From assembly GCA_021234155.1 (NCBI GenBank), contig JAJEKV010000015.1, forward strand, positions 1,832,852 through 1,896,851: a DNA stretch of 64,000 nt, read 5' to 3'. Shown here one piece after another: positions 10,840 to 22,640 of the stretch; within the stretch, counting starts at the first letter, position 1, and every line of letters starts with the position of its first letter. This stretch comes from Isoetes taiwanensis. Lineage: Eukaryota; Streptophyta; Lycopodiopsida; Isoetales; Isoetaceae. The notes under the pieces are model-generated. The model did not search any database, was not told the DNA's origin, and was given only the letters and a program-made list of their open reading frames with translations. Position numbers and translations under genes: made by a program.

Positions 10840-12690
10840 GGCTATGGAACCCACCACAAGAAAGTCCATTACTGTTTAGGATTAAAAAAATCCTACTCTG
10901 AAGGTTTTTTGAGAGAAAAATCGTAAGTAATACGCGCAATGATAAACTGTACATCTGTTATCAACGTGATGATGCAAGACATAATTTACTTCGTCCAGTG
11001 TGGGACAAACTCTAAAAGCCTAACAAGTATATTTCCTCCATAATTTAAGCCAGGCAGAAGAGGCCTACGAAAATTTAGATTTTATCTGGAAAAATACAAA
11101 GAACCCCACAGATTTTGACCGAAAAATTTCCTAGATTTTTTTTTCCTGATTTCAATAGGTAGGATGCTAGTGTTCCTAGGAATTTGGCACACACTGGCTT
11201 TGTCTGCAGAGAACCTCCAGGACATAGAATGATAATGCAATTATTGCAGATGTCTGCAAGAGCCCATGTAGCGGTTGGTTAGGTGTAATCAAGTCAACAT
11301 ATTGTGCTCGAATAGTTGCGAATGCGAGATAAATCTGAAGGCGTTAATCTTTAATAGCTCACATCTGGCTACATTGACATACTCTGTTTTCACGCTCTTC
11401 ACGGCCTTATTTGTCAGTTAATTCAATCTTGAAGCAATATGCACCAGTGCCAATGGACACAATTATTCTACACCTCTTCGTGGGCAAATGTTATAACATG
11501 GTCGGGATAAATCTGGTTTTTGTCCCTTAATACTTTGACATTTTCCAAAATACTGGCATTCCAAAGCTTACTAAGGAAGCATGTATCAAGATACTGCTTT
11601 ATGTGAGTGCGATCTTCATTATTCTGCACCTACATACATCCCTGCTCCTGACATTCATCTGGAGAATCAATATGTACGCTTCTCCTTCTAACAGGCTTTA
11701 AGATGTTGCAGAAGTGTGCGTGTGAGATTTGAAAGTCGGGTGCTCCCCATGTCTGCCATATTCTAGCAATAGAGTATATGATGTTCCAAAGCAACATGCT
11801 CTGTTTCTTAGAGGTGGATCTTTCACTTTGGGAGTTCAAGTCAGAAAGGCTCTCTGAACCCGTTCCAAATCTTTCTAAGTGGCAAATGATATCGCTTGCC
11901 CCATACTTCCACTCTATGTAAAAGAATCGGTTCTACAATAACCTTGAACAAGTGCGCCTGATGGGACCAATCATAAAACTACACTTTGTGGCAATTGTTC
12001 TACATGGCATAGAGAGGCTTACAACCTGTCATCGCTCATTGTTGGATATAGGTGTCCCTGTATGAGGTGGTATTGAACTCCGCTCTAAGATATATGTATA
12101 TTTGTACCATCTTTACATTTTGGCCTGATAAGTGAACGAGGCTGTCGATGGTGTCTAGAAGATGACACGAGGAGTACCTTTATCCTTGCGAAGTTGACCT
12201 GTATTCTACTGTCCTGACAGAAAATGCTTAACAGATCTAGATGTTGTTGCTTACTTGCTAGAGTGTGAGCTAACAAATCTACAACTGCCTAATGATATAA
12301 TTAGCAAGCCGAGCCCCTTCCCCTCCATGCTGGGCAAGCCAATAGTTGATCAACATACAACCCAAATAGCTTGAGAGAAATTGGACATCTGGCGCACTCC
12401 ACACTATTTTTGATAGGGTGGCATGATGGAGGCTTTTGAGCCTGACTGTTTCATACAGTCTGCATACTGCATGTTATAGTTTCTCTTGGACTCCTAGCTA
12501 CAATAATCTTTCCACTGCTTCTCCCTAGGTACAACGTCATAAGCCTTCACAAAATTCACGAAGCAGCAATACATATTCTGTCGTTTATATTTCGTTGTCC
12601 TCTAGTAGGTTGCTAAATGTGAAAATGGGTTAATAGTGGAATTGTGCTTATAATTAATGTCCAGCAACATCTTAGAGGCCATTCGAAAAG
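10840..12690 (-). pseudogene. LINE fragment: reverse transcriptase, C-terminal part and 3' untranslated region, decayed
   Basis: Reading leftwards on the minus strand, YCCFVNFVKAYDVVPREKQW (near 12600-12510) matches the reverse-transcriptase 'FxDFxKAFDxVP' region. LLAHTLASKQQHLDLLSIFC (near 12280-12210) matches the segment just after the YxDD catalytic box in the plus-strand LINE at 16.1 kb. A C-terminal piece follows near 11840-11630. At 10850-10960 the sequence is homologous to the 3' untranslated part of the LINE at 45.9 kb; both share GGATTAAAAAA and GAAGG(G)TTTT followed by GAG(G/A)GAAAAA. Frame shifts and stops are frequent and the 5' half is missing, so this is a dead 5'-truncated copy. 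Confidence 0.72.
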
Positions 12691-12906
12691 CAATCTTGAG
12701 ACCTTTACCATTGAAACTAGTCATCAGAAATACAATGACAAGCATACAAAAAGTTTCAACTTTTATTAATATCTAATATATCTCAACGACTAATAAGAGT
12801 AGCTTGTACAAACTTAGAGACATTATCTATTAGAGATTATTATAATAATCATGTATAGAATAGAATCTACTTATTAGGCGCCTTACCTAAATAGCGCCTT
12901 ATTAAC

Positions 12907-13120
12907 CAGGGTTCGAAATTAAAATTTGTTCTAACATTAAAAATGCTTGCTTACATTTAAGGCTGCCGGAAATACATGAAATTATAGTGTACTTTCCCGA
13001 AAATTCTTAGAAACTGCTCCGAAAATAGCCTGAAAAAATGCCGGGGTATTTTTTGGCTATCGAAAATTTTTTGGAATGGCCGGATTTTTAAGGGTCGAAC
13101 CCCCCCAATTTCGAACCCTG
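12907..13120. mobile_element. MITE, 214 bp, perfect 14-bp terminal inverted repeats and 9-bp target duplication
   Basis: The termini CAGGGTTCGAAATT (12907) and AATTTCGAACCCTG (ending 13120) are exact reverse complements. CTTATTAAC at 12898-12906 is repeated exactly at 13121-13129. The CAGGG...CCCTG ends resemble hAT elements, although hAT elements normally make 8-bp duplications; one extra matching base could be chance. A second member, inverted and 215 bp long, lies at 61694-61908. Confidence 0.88.
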
Positions 13121-13263
13121 CTTATTAACTATATTCTTCTTGATGTTGAATAAAATATGTTCTATTTGTGGGATCAAGAACTAGGCTGATACCACTTTCC
13201 ACAATGCCAATCCATGGCATTGGGACAATCCATAGTGCCTTGGTGGATATTCAAACTAAGGTG

Positions 13264-13393
13264 CACCATGGACTACCTCGATCGTCAGATCCCGTCAATC
13301 TCATGGTCATGAGCATATATTCGCAGCTCACCATGGACTACCTCGATCGTCAGATCCCGTCAATCTCATGGTCATGAGCATATATTCGTAGCT
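13264..13393. repeat. Tandem duplication, two 65-bp units
   Basis: Unit 1 (13264-13328) and unit 2 (13329-13393) both begin CACCATGGACTACCTCGATC and are nearly identical. They contain internal palindromes (CCATGG, TCATGGTCATGA). This looks like a recent slippage or unequal-exchange duplication. Confidence 0.9.
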
Positions 13394-13955
13394 CTGAGTG
13401 CCTTTCATTTTGAATGAGGTGAATTGATTTGATTGATTTGGGGTGCCTATAGTTTTAACATATTATATGATCGTGTCTATGATGTGAATCTGATACGTGG
13501 ACTTGAACCCGTACAAAATAAAGAGAATGCTTTTACCAATACAAACAACAATCATATGTGATTATTTTCTCAAATTAGTCCTACCTTTTTTTTCCCCCAA
13601 TATTACAATTATCTCAATATAAAATAGTTTTGAGTATGGTCTTTTTCACAACCAAGTCAATTTCTCCTAAGTTATTATATTCAAATTCGTCGGATCTGTC
13701 GATCCCACGACCCAAAGTGTATATTGGTACCTTTAGGCATCTTTCATTTCAATAATAGTCAGCCATAATTCGAAGAGCCTATAGCTTTAAAGTATATGCC
13801 GATGCCCATAGTTTGGAATACGATGCATGGGCATGAACACTACAAAACAAAATTAATCTTCTAAGAAGAATGATTTCACCAATACAACCAACAAATGAAT
13901 GTGATTTTTTCCCGTCGGCCACAAGCAATAAAAAACTATAGAGCTTTTCTTAAAG
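13394..13955. other. AT-rich intergenic sequence
   Basis: I see no gene or clear element here. Confidence 0.4.
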
Positions 13956-14130
13956 GAAGGAAGGAAGGAAGGAAGTATATTTTTACGTCGCACCACAAAG
14001 GCAGCGTCACGAAGGACATGCGACCACAAGTACAAAGAAAACAAAAATACATTGCATGGGCCGAAGCCCGTGAGCACCATGGCCCGGATTAAAAAACCCC
14101 ACTGGGGAAAAACCGTTGCCATGATGACCA
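13956..14130 (-). mobile_element. Degenerate LINE 3' tail with (TTCC)n end
   Basis: A GGAA microsatellite at 13957-13976 is followed by a degraded copy of the LINE tail (TATTTTTACGTC) and, near 14085, by GGATTAAAAAA...GGGGAAAAACCGTTGCCATGATGA. That last part matches the 3' untranslated region of the LINE at 45.9 kb. Orientation is minus, with the microsatellite as the 3' end. Confidence 0.5.
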
Positions 14131-14770
14131 CAAATCCAAAAAGCTATGCTGCTGCAAAAAGCAACAAGCATACCTCCAACAAACAGAACTTCAACAAACG
14201 CCCCCGAACCGTAACCTCTTCACGACTAGGTGCCGAAGTCTTTGGTGCGGACTCATGCACGCTTTAAACCTCCATCCTCTCACTTTGAAACGGGGCAAAT
14301 AGATGTCGATGCGAGAGATCCCGGTGCCGACTTCGAGTAACTTCGATCAAACCACTAGACCATAAAAGCTGCCCAAAACAGGTAGAGTCCCAAAACCCCC
14401 ATAGCAACGATCTGCAGAAGGCGGTGGCCAGGAGGGCACCAGGGGTTTGAAAACCAACGCATCCAATAAGCCCAAGCGCTTTAAGTCCAGCCTTTCGTGG
14501 AAGGCTGGGCGCCGTGGAAAACGCCGAGAAGTCGCCGGAGGAGGTGCATCCTCCACCGCGCCAAGGCGCCAAAGACTTTCGCTCCATCGTGTGCTCTCCG
14601 GCCACAAGCATGCTTTAAAGTAGCGCCTCGCCTGCATGCACCGGTGCTCAGCAGTAATCGAGGTCCGCCTCCGCACGCCATCCACAAACTTCGCCGGGGC
14701 CTAGGCGCCATCCATCACCAATAAAAGAGGTTCGGAATAGCCTGTGCACCCTCATCGGCCGGCAATCCGT
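14131..14770. other. GC-rich sequence, no recognised gene
   Basis: This is noticeably more GC-rich than its surroundings, with several overlapping meaningless frames. It could be a 5' region of the LINE or of another transposon. No domain is seen. Confidence 0.35.
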
Positions 14771-14822
14771 TGATGTTGTGCTATATAGGAGACAAGAAAG
14801 CCTCCTATATAGCACAACATCA
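14771..14822. repeat. Perfect 21-bp inverted repeat with 10-base loop
   Basis: TGATGTTGTGCTATATAGGA plus one further base (14771-14791) is the exact reverse complement of 14802-14822. The right arm runs into LINE-like coding sequence; the left arm appears to be its templated inverted copy. Confidence 0.9.
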
Positions 14823-16730
14823 GGAACATATGTTTTCTCTTCTTCATGAAAATCCTAAAGCATTTTGGCATAAAGTACTTCTTAAACCATTGCCAGATGC
14901 ATGCCATATTTCTGTAGAAGCATGGACCCAATATTTGACTCAACTATATGATCACAGTGGGGCACACTCAAATGTCCCTTTGCAAGCTGGACCTCTCTTA
15001 CAATTGAGTACGACAGATGTTGCTGCATGATTGCAAAAGTTGGCTAATAATAAAGCAGCAGATTTGCAAGGATTGCACGCAAAAATGTTGAAATGGGTTG
15101 GACTACAATTGCTCATAGTGCTTACTCAATTGCTTAATCAAGCACTTTTGTATGGTTTTCCTTTCTACAGGAATGCCCAGCATATGCACACATCCGAGCA
15201 GCTCATGCCGATCTCAGATGCTCTGAGATAGCAATTGACCGACTGCTGGCTTCGCTAATGGTGGCACGTCTTGCGTCCTACATTCTGCAAGTCTCCACCG
15301 TCAGGGAGTCCCTCACAGCACAGGGAATTTGAGCGCCCAAATAGGGCCTCTCAACGCCTACTACAAGGGTTTATGTGGTTTTATTTTGTGTTTGGAAACT
15401 TTCCACTATATTGTAAAACCGTCTCATAGGCCAGTTGGTCTCCGTGGACGTTAAAATATACTTCCGTCCTTCCTTCCTTTAATTTGACAAGCACAAAACT
15501 AGAAGGCATTTGATCTCTAATAACTAGATTATGGATGCTTACTAACTATCTGCTGCAGTAATTAAAGAATATATACCTTTTAAGACATTTAAGGACAGTG
15601 AGCAAGGTGGTTCCTATCTATAAGGCTGGCGATAAAGATTCTCCATCCAACTATCGCACTATCATGGTTTGTCCTCTCTTTGCCAATCTCCTGGCTGGGA
15701 TATTGGAGAAAAAATTGACAGCTTGGTTTGAATTTATAGAAATTAGAGCCCCGACTTAAGCAGGATTTCGGCCTTTGCATTCAACTATAGACCATATCTT
15801 CACATTATGTGCCATCATTGAAGATAGTTACAATCAACGGCATGATTATTGTTGTTTTGTCAATTTCAAGAAAGCATTTGACACTATCCCATAGGAGGAA
15901 CTATGGCAACGCCTTGAACAATTGAATGTCCCTCTAGAGTTATGCAATGCTATATAGATTGTATGACACGGTACTTGCTAAAATGCCATCATCCAATGAA
16001 ACTATTACCAGCAATATTGGGGTTAGACAAGGTTGTCTGCTATCCCCTACACTCTTTGACATTTATATGGATAAATTGGAAGGATGGCTTCATCTGCATG
16101 GCAGAGATACTCCTTGCTTTGCATCTAACGTAGTAAAACAATTGATATATGGTGATGATGTGGATTTACTAGCCTATATGCCATCTAGCATGCAACAACA
16201 CCTTGATGCCCTTGCTCTATTTTGTCAAATTACTAGTATGGGGTTAATTTACAAAAGACAAAGATTTTGGACATCTCCTCCTCCCGCAGAAATGACATAC
16301 CAATGCTCCATTATCACGGGCAACCTATGGAAGAAATGTATGCGTATAAGTATTTGGGCATTGACTTTACTATTAATATGAATTGGGATTGTTGCATTTA
16401 GAAAAGAGTTACTGCTAGATGGAAGGCATTGTATGCTATGTTGAATAACTCAACTGATTTATACGACTGGTCTCTCAAGGCGCATTTGTTTTGCTCATTG
16501 GTTGAACCCGTCTTATTATATGATGTGGAAGTTTGGGGTCCAGTTATCAGTGCTAGTACTCGGGAGAATTTTGAACGTGTGCAAAAATCATTCTTATTCT
16601 TCTACTCTGGGAGTCAAATCTGACAGTGCCATATTCTATTCTCTTGTAGGAGATCGGTTTTTTTCCTTTGACCCGAGCAGCCATCCAGCGATATCTCTTA
16701 TATATTCAAAAAGTCAGTAACATGGATGTA
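14823..16730 (+). pseudogene. LINE reverse transcriptase, decayed and interrupted
   Basis: Pieces of a non-LTR retrotransposon second open reading frame run left to right. HMFSLLHENPKAFWHKVL at ~14828 and LANNKAADLQGLHAKML at ~15040 belong to the region before the polymerase. VVPIYKAGDKDSPSNYR at ~15610, AGFRPLHSTIDHIF at ~15760 and CCFVNFKKAFDTIP at ~15850 are polymerase motifs. GVRQGCLLSPTLFDIYMDKL at ~16020 follows. The catalytic box LIYGDDVDLL is at 16142-16171. FCSLVEPVLLYDVEVWGPVI at ~16490 lies further downstream. In-frame stops (for example near 15760, 15892 and 15958) and a SINE-like insertion at 15170-15483 kill it. The conserved YGDD box shows the domain once had polymerase activity. 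It is related to the minus-strand LINEs at 10.8-12.7 kb and 45.8-52.9 kb. Confidence 0.85.
15170..15483 (+). mobile_element. SINE-like insertion ending in the LINE tail motif and (TTCC)n
   Basis: The LINE reading frame breaks off at about 15165 and resumes at about 15590. The intervening sequence is non-coding and ends with CATAGGCCAGTTGGTCTCCG (15425-15444), TGGACGTTAAAA, then a TTCC microsatellite to ~15480. This is the same 3' tail as the LINE family. A short non-coding body with a LINE tail is the usual arrangement of a SINE. I did not find a convincing tRNA-type promoter or target duplication. Confidence 0.5.
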
Positions 16731-16925
16731 GAATGCTTACTTAATTTGACTCTACAAAAAGTATTGGAGCCCCAACGGTTGAAGCTTTGGCAAAGACAGC
16801 CTGCAAAAAGCTTAAATATGATGAGACATGATAAAACGAATGCCTGAAAGAGAATTTCTGAAGCTGCATGTGTTTCAACCTGTCATGCATGCAACAAATG
16901 AAGCATCTTCTTGTCATGCATGTAA

Positions 16926-17021
16926 TAAACCTGAGGGAGGGAGGGAGGGGGAGGGAGGGAGGGAGGGAGGAAGGAAGGAAGGAAATTTTTACGTCCACGG
17001 GGGCCAAATCTGGCCTATGAA
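16926..17021 (-). mobile_element. LINE/SINE 3' tail with purine microsatellite
   Basis: A GGGA/GGAA microsatellite at 16930-16984 adjoins TTTTTACGTCCACGG and GGCCAAATCTGGCCTATG (16986-17018). This is the minus-strand form of the conserved tail hairpin. The body would lie to the right. The G-rich tract could also form a G-quadruplex. Confidence 0.6.
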
Positions 17022-17934
17022 ACGGTGAAGACATACAGGGCATGAGCTTCCTGGGGCATGGCATGTACATGGTCAGGTGCTGGTGTTCCGATAGATACTG
17101 GTGAAGCATTACTGCGCTCTGCCGACTGCAGCAGTATCTCCAAAAGCTGTATCTCTAAAGGTAATTAAGCAGATGTCTCTGTGAGAGTGACATCAGATTG
17201 GACCGTGCGAAGCTTGATCAACAGGTCTGGGGGCCGAGCTGTTATTCTATTCAAGACTGCCACTGAGGATGCATTAGGAGCAGATTGTGCCAGGACTGAA
17301 CACTAGAGCCCAAAAGAAGGGGTTGCCTGGAGATATGCTCTATCGTGGGGTCATAGGGCTTTCCAGATGACACAGGCACCTTAATAAGATTCTTTGCCTT
17401 GCGGGTCTCTCTGGCCATATGTTTGATTGTACGGGTCATGTTGAGGTTCTATGAAACAGGAACCGAGGCCACAAGAGCGAGTTGCAGATAGCTAGACCGA
17501 GGTAGGAGCAGACGAAGGCAAGGAGGGTTGAAAAAAGGGGCAGAAATTAGAAGTCGGGCCGAAAACCGCACCTGCGCCCGAGGTATATGAGATTGCAAGC
17601 CGGTGTGCTGACATGTGGCCGCGGTTGGGAGAAGAGCTGGGCCGTTGGTCCAGGAGCTAAAATTGCCAAACCAAACTAAGTGGAGAGATGTGCTAGAAGA
17701 AGCTGCAAGAACCGACATGATGCAATAACCGATGTCACGCCAGAACCGACCTGATGCAAATTCCGGTGGGTCAGAACCGAAGGCAGAGAGGAAGCAGGTG
17801 GATACGGCTATGCCTGGACTGGCTGGATGCTGCCGACCTGGGCCCCAAGCTTGCCGAAGCCCTCGCCAACGACTGAAGCTTAGCTGGAATCTGGGATCTG
17901 GGGCTACGCTTCTCTTCTCCTACTGCTTGCTAGG
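17022..17934. other. Unrecognised sequence, possibly body of the minus-strand retroposon
   Basis: It lies on the body side of the tail at 16926-17021 and may belong to that insertion. No motif is recognised. Confidence 0.3.
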
Positions 17935-18002
17935 CTGGCGCCTAGATGCTAAGGCGGTGGCGCCTAGATGCTAGTGGCGGTGGCGCCTAGATGCTAGTGG
18001 GT
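17935..18002. repeat. Minisatellite, three units of about 23 bp
   Basis: TGGCGCCTAGATGCTA recurs three times, with GGCGG between units. It is GC-rich and nearly perfect. Confidence 0.85.
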
Positions 18003-18139
18003 TATAGTCTATCCACATTAAAGATTTTTACAAGAAACGTAACCTCATCTTTGTTTCAGAACTTGAATGAAACTTTTCCACATTATATTAAACTAGAAAA
18101 AGTGCCCAGCGTTGCTGGGCTTTTTGTCAAGTATAAATT

Positions 18140-18743
18140 GAAGATGTGGAAAATGATGAGCATAGAACTGATGATGTAGTCATTGGCAATCACATTTCAG
18201 TATGCATACGAAGGGACATCTGATACCCTCCAATAACGCATACGAAGGGACATCTGATACCCTCCATGCACTAATAGGTATTAGTATGTCTTCTGTGACA
18301 TATGCATGCACTCTTTCACTCATTCTTAATCCAACTAACAAATCAGAAACAACCTCCTGAATTTAAGCTTTCATGCGATGTTGTTTGTGATGCTTTTACC
18401 TCTATCCCAACAACATCAAAGAGATGCCATGTTATTGTGTGTTGCTTTTATCTCAAGTCCAACAATATAAATCACAACATAAATCACGCTATATTTCTAC
18501 AGTTTGCATTGCTATACATGTGTTACGAATCAGGTTGCTTATGATTTGTTTCCACTTAGAACATGTGTGCAATCATCCTTCTCTATTGCAGCTCGCAACC
18601 CTCACCAGAGAATTCCATAATCCCTCCATGTCTTAGGCTTGCCATCTACATTTTTTGCCATTTTTTAAATGATAAGAGCATACTGAAATGTGATTGCCAA
18701 TGACTGCATCATCAGTTCTATGCTCATCATTTTCCACATGTTC
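18140..18743. repeat. Long inverted repeat (65-bp arms, 474-bp spacer)
   Basis: The left arm (18140-18204) and right arm (18679-18743) are reverse complements with about two mismatches; both contain GATGAGCATAGAACTGATGA. Immediately inside the left arm a ~34-bp unit beginning GCATACGAAGGGACATCTGA is repeated in tandem (from about 18203 and 18237). The arrangement suggests a foldback element or a non-autonomous DNA transposon. No target duplication is evident. Confidence 0.8.
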
Positions 18744-21739
18744 AAAACGATTTGGCTGATAATATCGAACTTCAATGTCCAATAGTTCTTTTTAATGTTT
18801 CAAAAAAAAACCTTCTACACATATGAGGTTGAGCCACAAAAACCTGCAAAAAATATTTAGCCAAATGCATTCAATTGTGCCTTGACCAACTACTTGAAAA
18901 GTGATCTTATGCAGTTTTCCATGGAGATGATTCTCCAAATCTTGTTGCACCAAATAAATGCCATAAAATGTTTAATATAGAAGTGACGAACCAAATCATG
19001 CCTAATACCGACCAAATTGAATGAAATTGTGAAGTATCTTTTTTGTTGTGCCACATGACACAACATGTGCTCAATATAACATTCTTTTTGCATGTTCGGG
19101 CACAAAATCTTCTCATATTGTTGTGCTTCCAAAATAATCCTGTTTCGAGCGATGAGGCTGAAATGGAACATTAGCATTCTAAACAAGTGTATTTTCAACC
19201 TTCAATTACATAATGAAGGCACACAAAGATGCTTGCCATGTTCAATTGATCCTAAAGAAGAGCTTATACTTTATCATTCTATTTGCCTAGGCAATTCACC
19301 TATACCTATTTTGCATATGGCATTTGCGTTTTTGGGTTCATACATAAGCCCTTTATCTACCACATTTGACAATGAAAACCCTTTTCCATATGCCCTACTT
19401 ATTCCTCTACATGCATACCCCATTACATATATTCCTACATAGCACAATACAATGGGAGTTGGATTCTAAAAAATAGCGAGTTGAATACGCTGCGCATAAT
19501 AATCATGTTTTATGATTATATGAGAATCAATTTTATTGCAATAACGTTGCGTGGCGTAGATGGTCAGTTCGTTCGGTTTTCAACTTCCTTGCACGATTTC
19601 AAACTCGCCTTTTAACATTTTTTTTACCTTGGAAGGGTATTCGACTCGCATAATAGTTTTTGGGCGTATTTGACTTATATAATTTACATGCAAATTTACG
19701 AGTCGAACACTCCGTATTCGACTTGCAAAATAGAAGCCATTCTACGAGCCCAATACCCCATTGGAATCCAACCCATAGTCGGGAGCCAATAAATGCACCG
19801 CTACAGAAAGCTCCTTCTTTCAACAAGTTTCATGATAATGTTACTCTAGTGAGTTATCCACATACTACCATAAAGGCATAACATAGTGGAGGACAAAATA
19901 CGTCAAAATATTACATTGTTGAAAGTTGTAACACATTTGTAAAGAGCAAGCCATCTATATTAGTGACCACATGTTCCAACAATCTGTGGGACATTTGTGT
20001 GCTTAAATATAGAATTTGCATTTCTATTTTGCTTTTCTATGAAGAGTCGTCCTTTGTACTTAGGCTTCAATTATCTGAAGTGCAAGAACACTTGACATGT
20101 CTTGTAGCTCTACACATGTAATGTGCATTTGTTTGAAGATCCTTTTTAGTTGTTTTTCAAGACAAACATTTAGAGTATCTTTACGAAACCACTATTCCAC
20201 AAACAATATTTTATCAAAGTATTTATTATTTCATGAAGTGAACATCATCTCACATTGTAAATGGACTGGGATTACTTCTAAATTCTAAATTTTGAACTCT
20301 ATCGAAATTGAAATTATTCTAACTCATGGTTAAAATTAGTTACATTGTTTAGAGTTTAAAAGTAGACAAAGATAAAGTCTTATGTATCGTTGAGGATTGG
20401 GTAATATTTCCTTCATCAAACAAAAAACAATCATTTATCAACAAGCCCAACAACTGTAATGGACAAATCAACAAAGAAATGGCGAAAGCAGAATCAATGC
20501 TATATTTACCTCCACTTGCTGCTAGATATGACTTAAAGATTTTGTAATGTTGTGCATTGTCTCTAGCTTTCCTGGTGCATGCAAGAAGATGCATACAAAT
20601 AAACAAGCTTCTAGTTTCTCTTGCACAAAGGCATATGTGCAGGCTTAGTTCCTAAGTGTCCAAGGCTTTTAGGTCCTAAGTGTCCAATGCTTCTGTTAAG
20701 CTTACATATACAAAAGGTTCGCTGCCAAATACCAAACAACGCGGTACACAGAATTATTTGTTGTTTTGGTGATAAGGACCATGAATTGATGATTCAGAAG
20801 GAGCTGGCTATTAACTGACAGTCACCATTCTGCTATTGCACACCTTGGCTTTAATTAATGGCTAGCCCTTCTTGTATGCTTTATCAAGCACCCGAAAAAA
20901 CATTAATGCAGAAGTTGATGAAGCTTACCTCAATATGCCTGAATAACTTTATTGCATCATAAAATTTTCCATCATATTAAGGGTTAAGACCTGCATGTCT
21001 GTTCTATTCAAACACAAAAGACTCCATTACATGTCACTGAGTTCAATGCCAAATTACCAAACAATTAAACAAGATATTTTAGGTTCATAAGGTCACAATT
21101 TACATGTTAGAAGGCCAGAAAGAATCAGAGAAATAGGAACAAATGTTTGTTAATCTCTTAGTAACTGACATGCATTTAGTAGCAAAAGCTACACCATTGT
21201 GTTGGCAAATAAACCAATGATAAGGAATGAACAGATAGATGTGGATCTAAATCTGCAAAAACAGGGCTGAAATTAATGAGGTAAAGACGCTTAATGTTTG
21301 ATACATGTGCAACATTTAAGTAATAAGAAGGGACGGAGATGGCTAAGCAGACCTTCCATCTTGCTTTTAGATAAACATAAATGCTCAAGCAAATTAATAC
21401 CTCTCATAAGCTGAGATGAAGTTGGGATGCCCATTTTTTGTGATGGAAGGATCTTCCCCTTTAAGCTGAGGAGCCTTGATGCTTGAGCCCCAGTTCCATT
21501 ACCAATATTAGCAGTTTTCAGCAAATACCAGCAGATGATACTCCATATATTTCATGGGCAAAAAAAAAAAAATGGTATAGACGGTTTGAAGCATCCCTGC
21601 ATGAGGCAATATTCAACAAAGTTAGATTTAAATCATTAAGGCATGTAGTGCAATCATTTGATACATAGTTGCAATGGAAATATTATGGACAACCTCCAAA
21701 AAACCCAAAAATAGATCTCAACGCTATTTCCCATGAGCA
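18744..21739. other. AT-rich intergenic sequence without recognised genes
   Basis: Short open frames here look random. A weak pair, GGGAGTTGGATTC (19454) and GAATCCAACCC (~19766), could be the ends of an old ~320-bp MITE, but no target duplication supports it. A local duplication of CCTAAGTGTCCAA occurs near 20652 and 20674. Confidence 0.35.
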
Positions 21740-22640
21740 TGCACAGTGAGAGTGACCAGGAGGTTACACATGCAGTCGTAATCATCAAGCATTTTTTAAG
21801 ATTCTGCACGTGGCACTATGTTGCAAGCACATTTTGTGTCCTTCAGGTTCCCTTGAGTTAGCGCTCCAGTTTTAGTGCATGCCTCAACAATTTTAACAAA
21901 TATGACCTCATCTGACTTCAGTCCTTGATTACACATCTTATATAGTACTTTCTCTGGATGTCCATAGCTAGATTAAACACCAATTAATGCGTTCCATGAA
22001 ACAACATCTCGTCTTGGCATTTAATCAAAACACTTCCAAACCTGGTCGATATCTCCGTCTTGTGCACGTGCCATTATCATTGTATTCAATGACACCACGT
22101 CATTTGCTGGCATTTGATTAAAGAGATTCTGAGCTCTTTCAAGGTCTCCATACTGAGTACAAGCTGCAAGCATGGCATTCCAAGAAACCACATCCCAATG
22201 TGGCATTTCTCTAAAAGCATTTTCAAGCTGTCCGTGCCGGGCATATGCAGTAAGTATTGCATTCCAGGGCTATGTCAATTCCTCTTTGTTCTATGAAACC
22301 AAAAAGCATTGACGTCTACGAAACCATATCAGGCTGAGCCAATTCACTAAAGAGTGGCCATGCCTCCATCATATGCCCATATTGAGTATAAGCTGCATCA
22401 TCATATTCCATGAATCACTATTCCTGTTTGGCATATTGTCAAAAACGTGCCTGGCATCTTCCAAAGCTCTGCATTGTCCATACATCTGAATAAGATGGTT
22501 CCCTAAGAACTTATCTCCATTTAGGCCTCTTTCAATGATGTAATCATGAATATGCTTACCTTCTGATATTGACTTTGCATTGCCACATTTCTGCAGCAAA
22601 GAAACGATACTATGTATCTATATCCAGGTTCCCATCGAAT
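21740..22640 (-). pseudogene. Pentatricopeptide-repeat (PPR) gene fragment, broken
   Basis: On the minus strand, LLQKCGNAKSISEGKHIHDY and LGNHLIQMYGQCRALEDARH (22600-22440) are typical PLS-class PPR repeats. After a frameshift come PDMVSWTSML, then EMPHWDVVSWNAMLAAC and ANDVVSLNTMIMARAQDGDI (22210-22025). A stop is followed by MPRRDVVSWNALI and SDEVIFVKIVEACTKTGAL (to ~21840). Intact PLS proteins bind organellar RNA and many direct C-to-U editing. This copy has at least two frameshifts and a stop, and no C-terminal E/DYW end is seen. Confidence 0.82.

Noticed and set aside
19454-19776. Possible 320-bp MITE with GGGAGTTGGATTC ends
   Set aside because: Terminal repeats are imperfect and no target duplication could be found.
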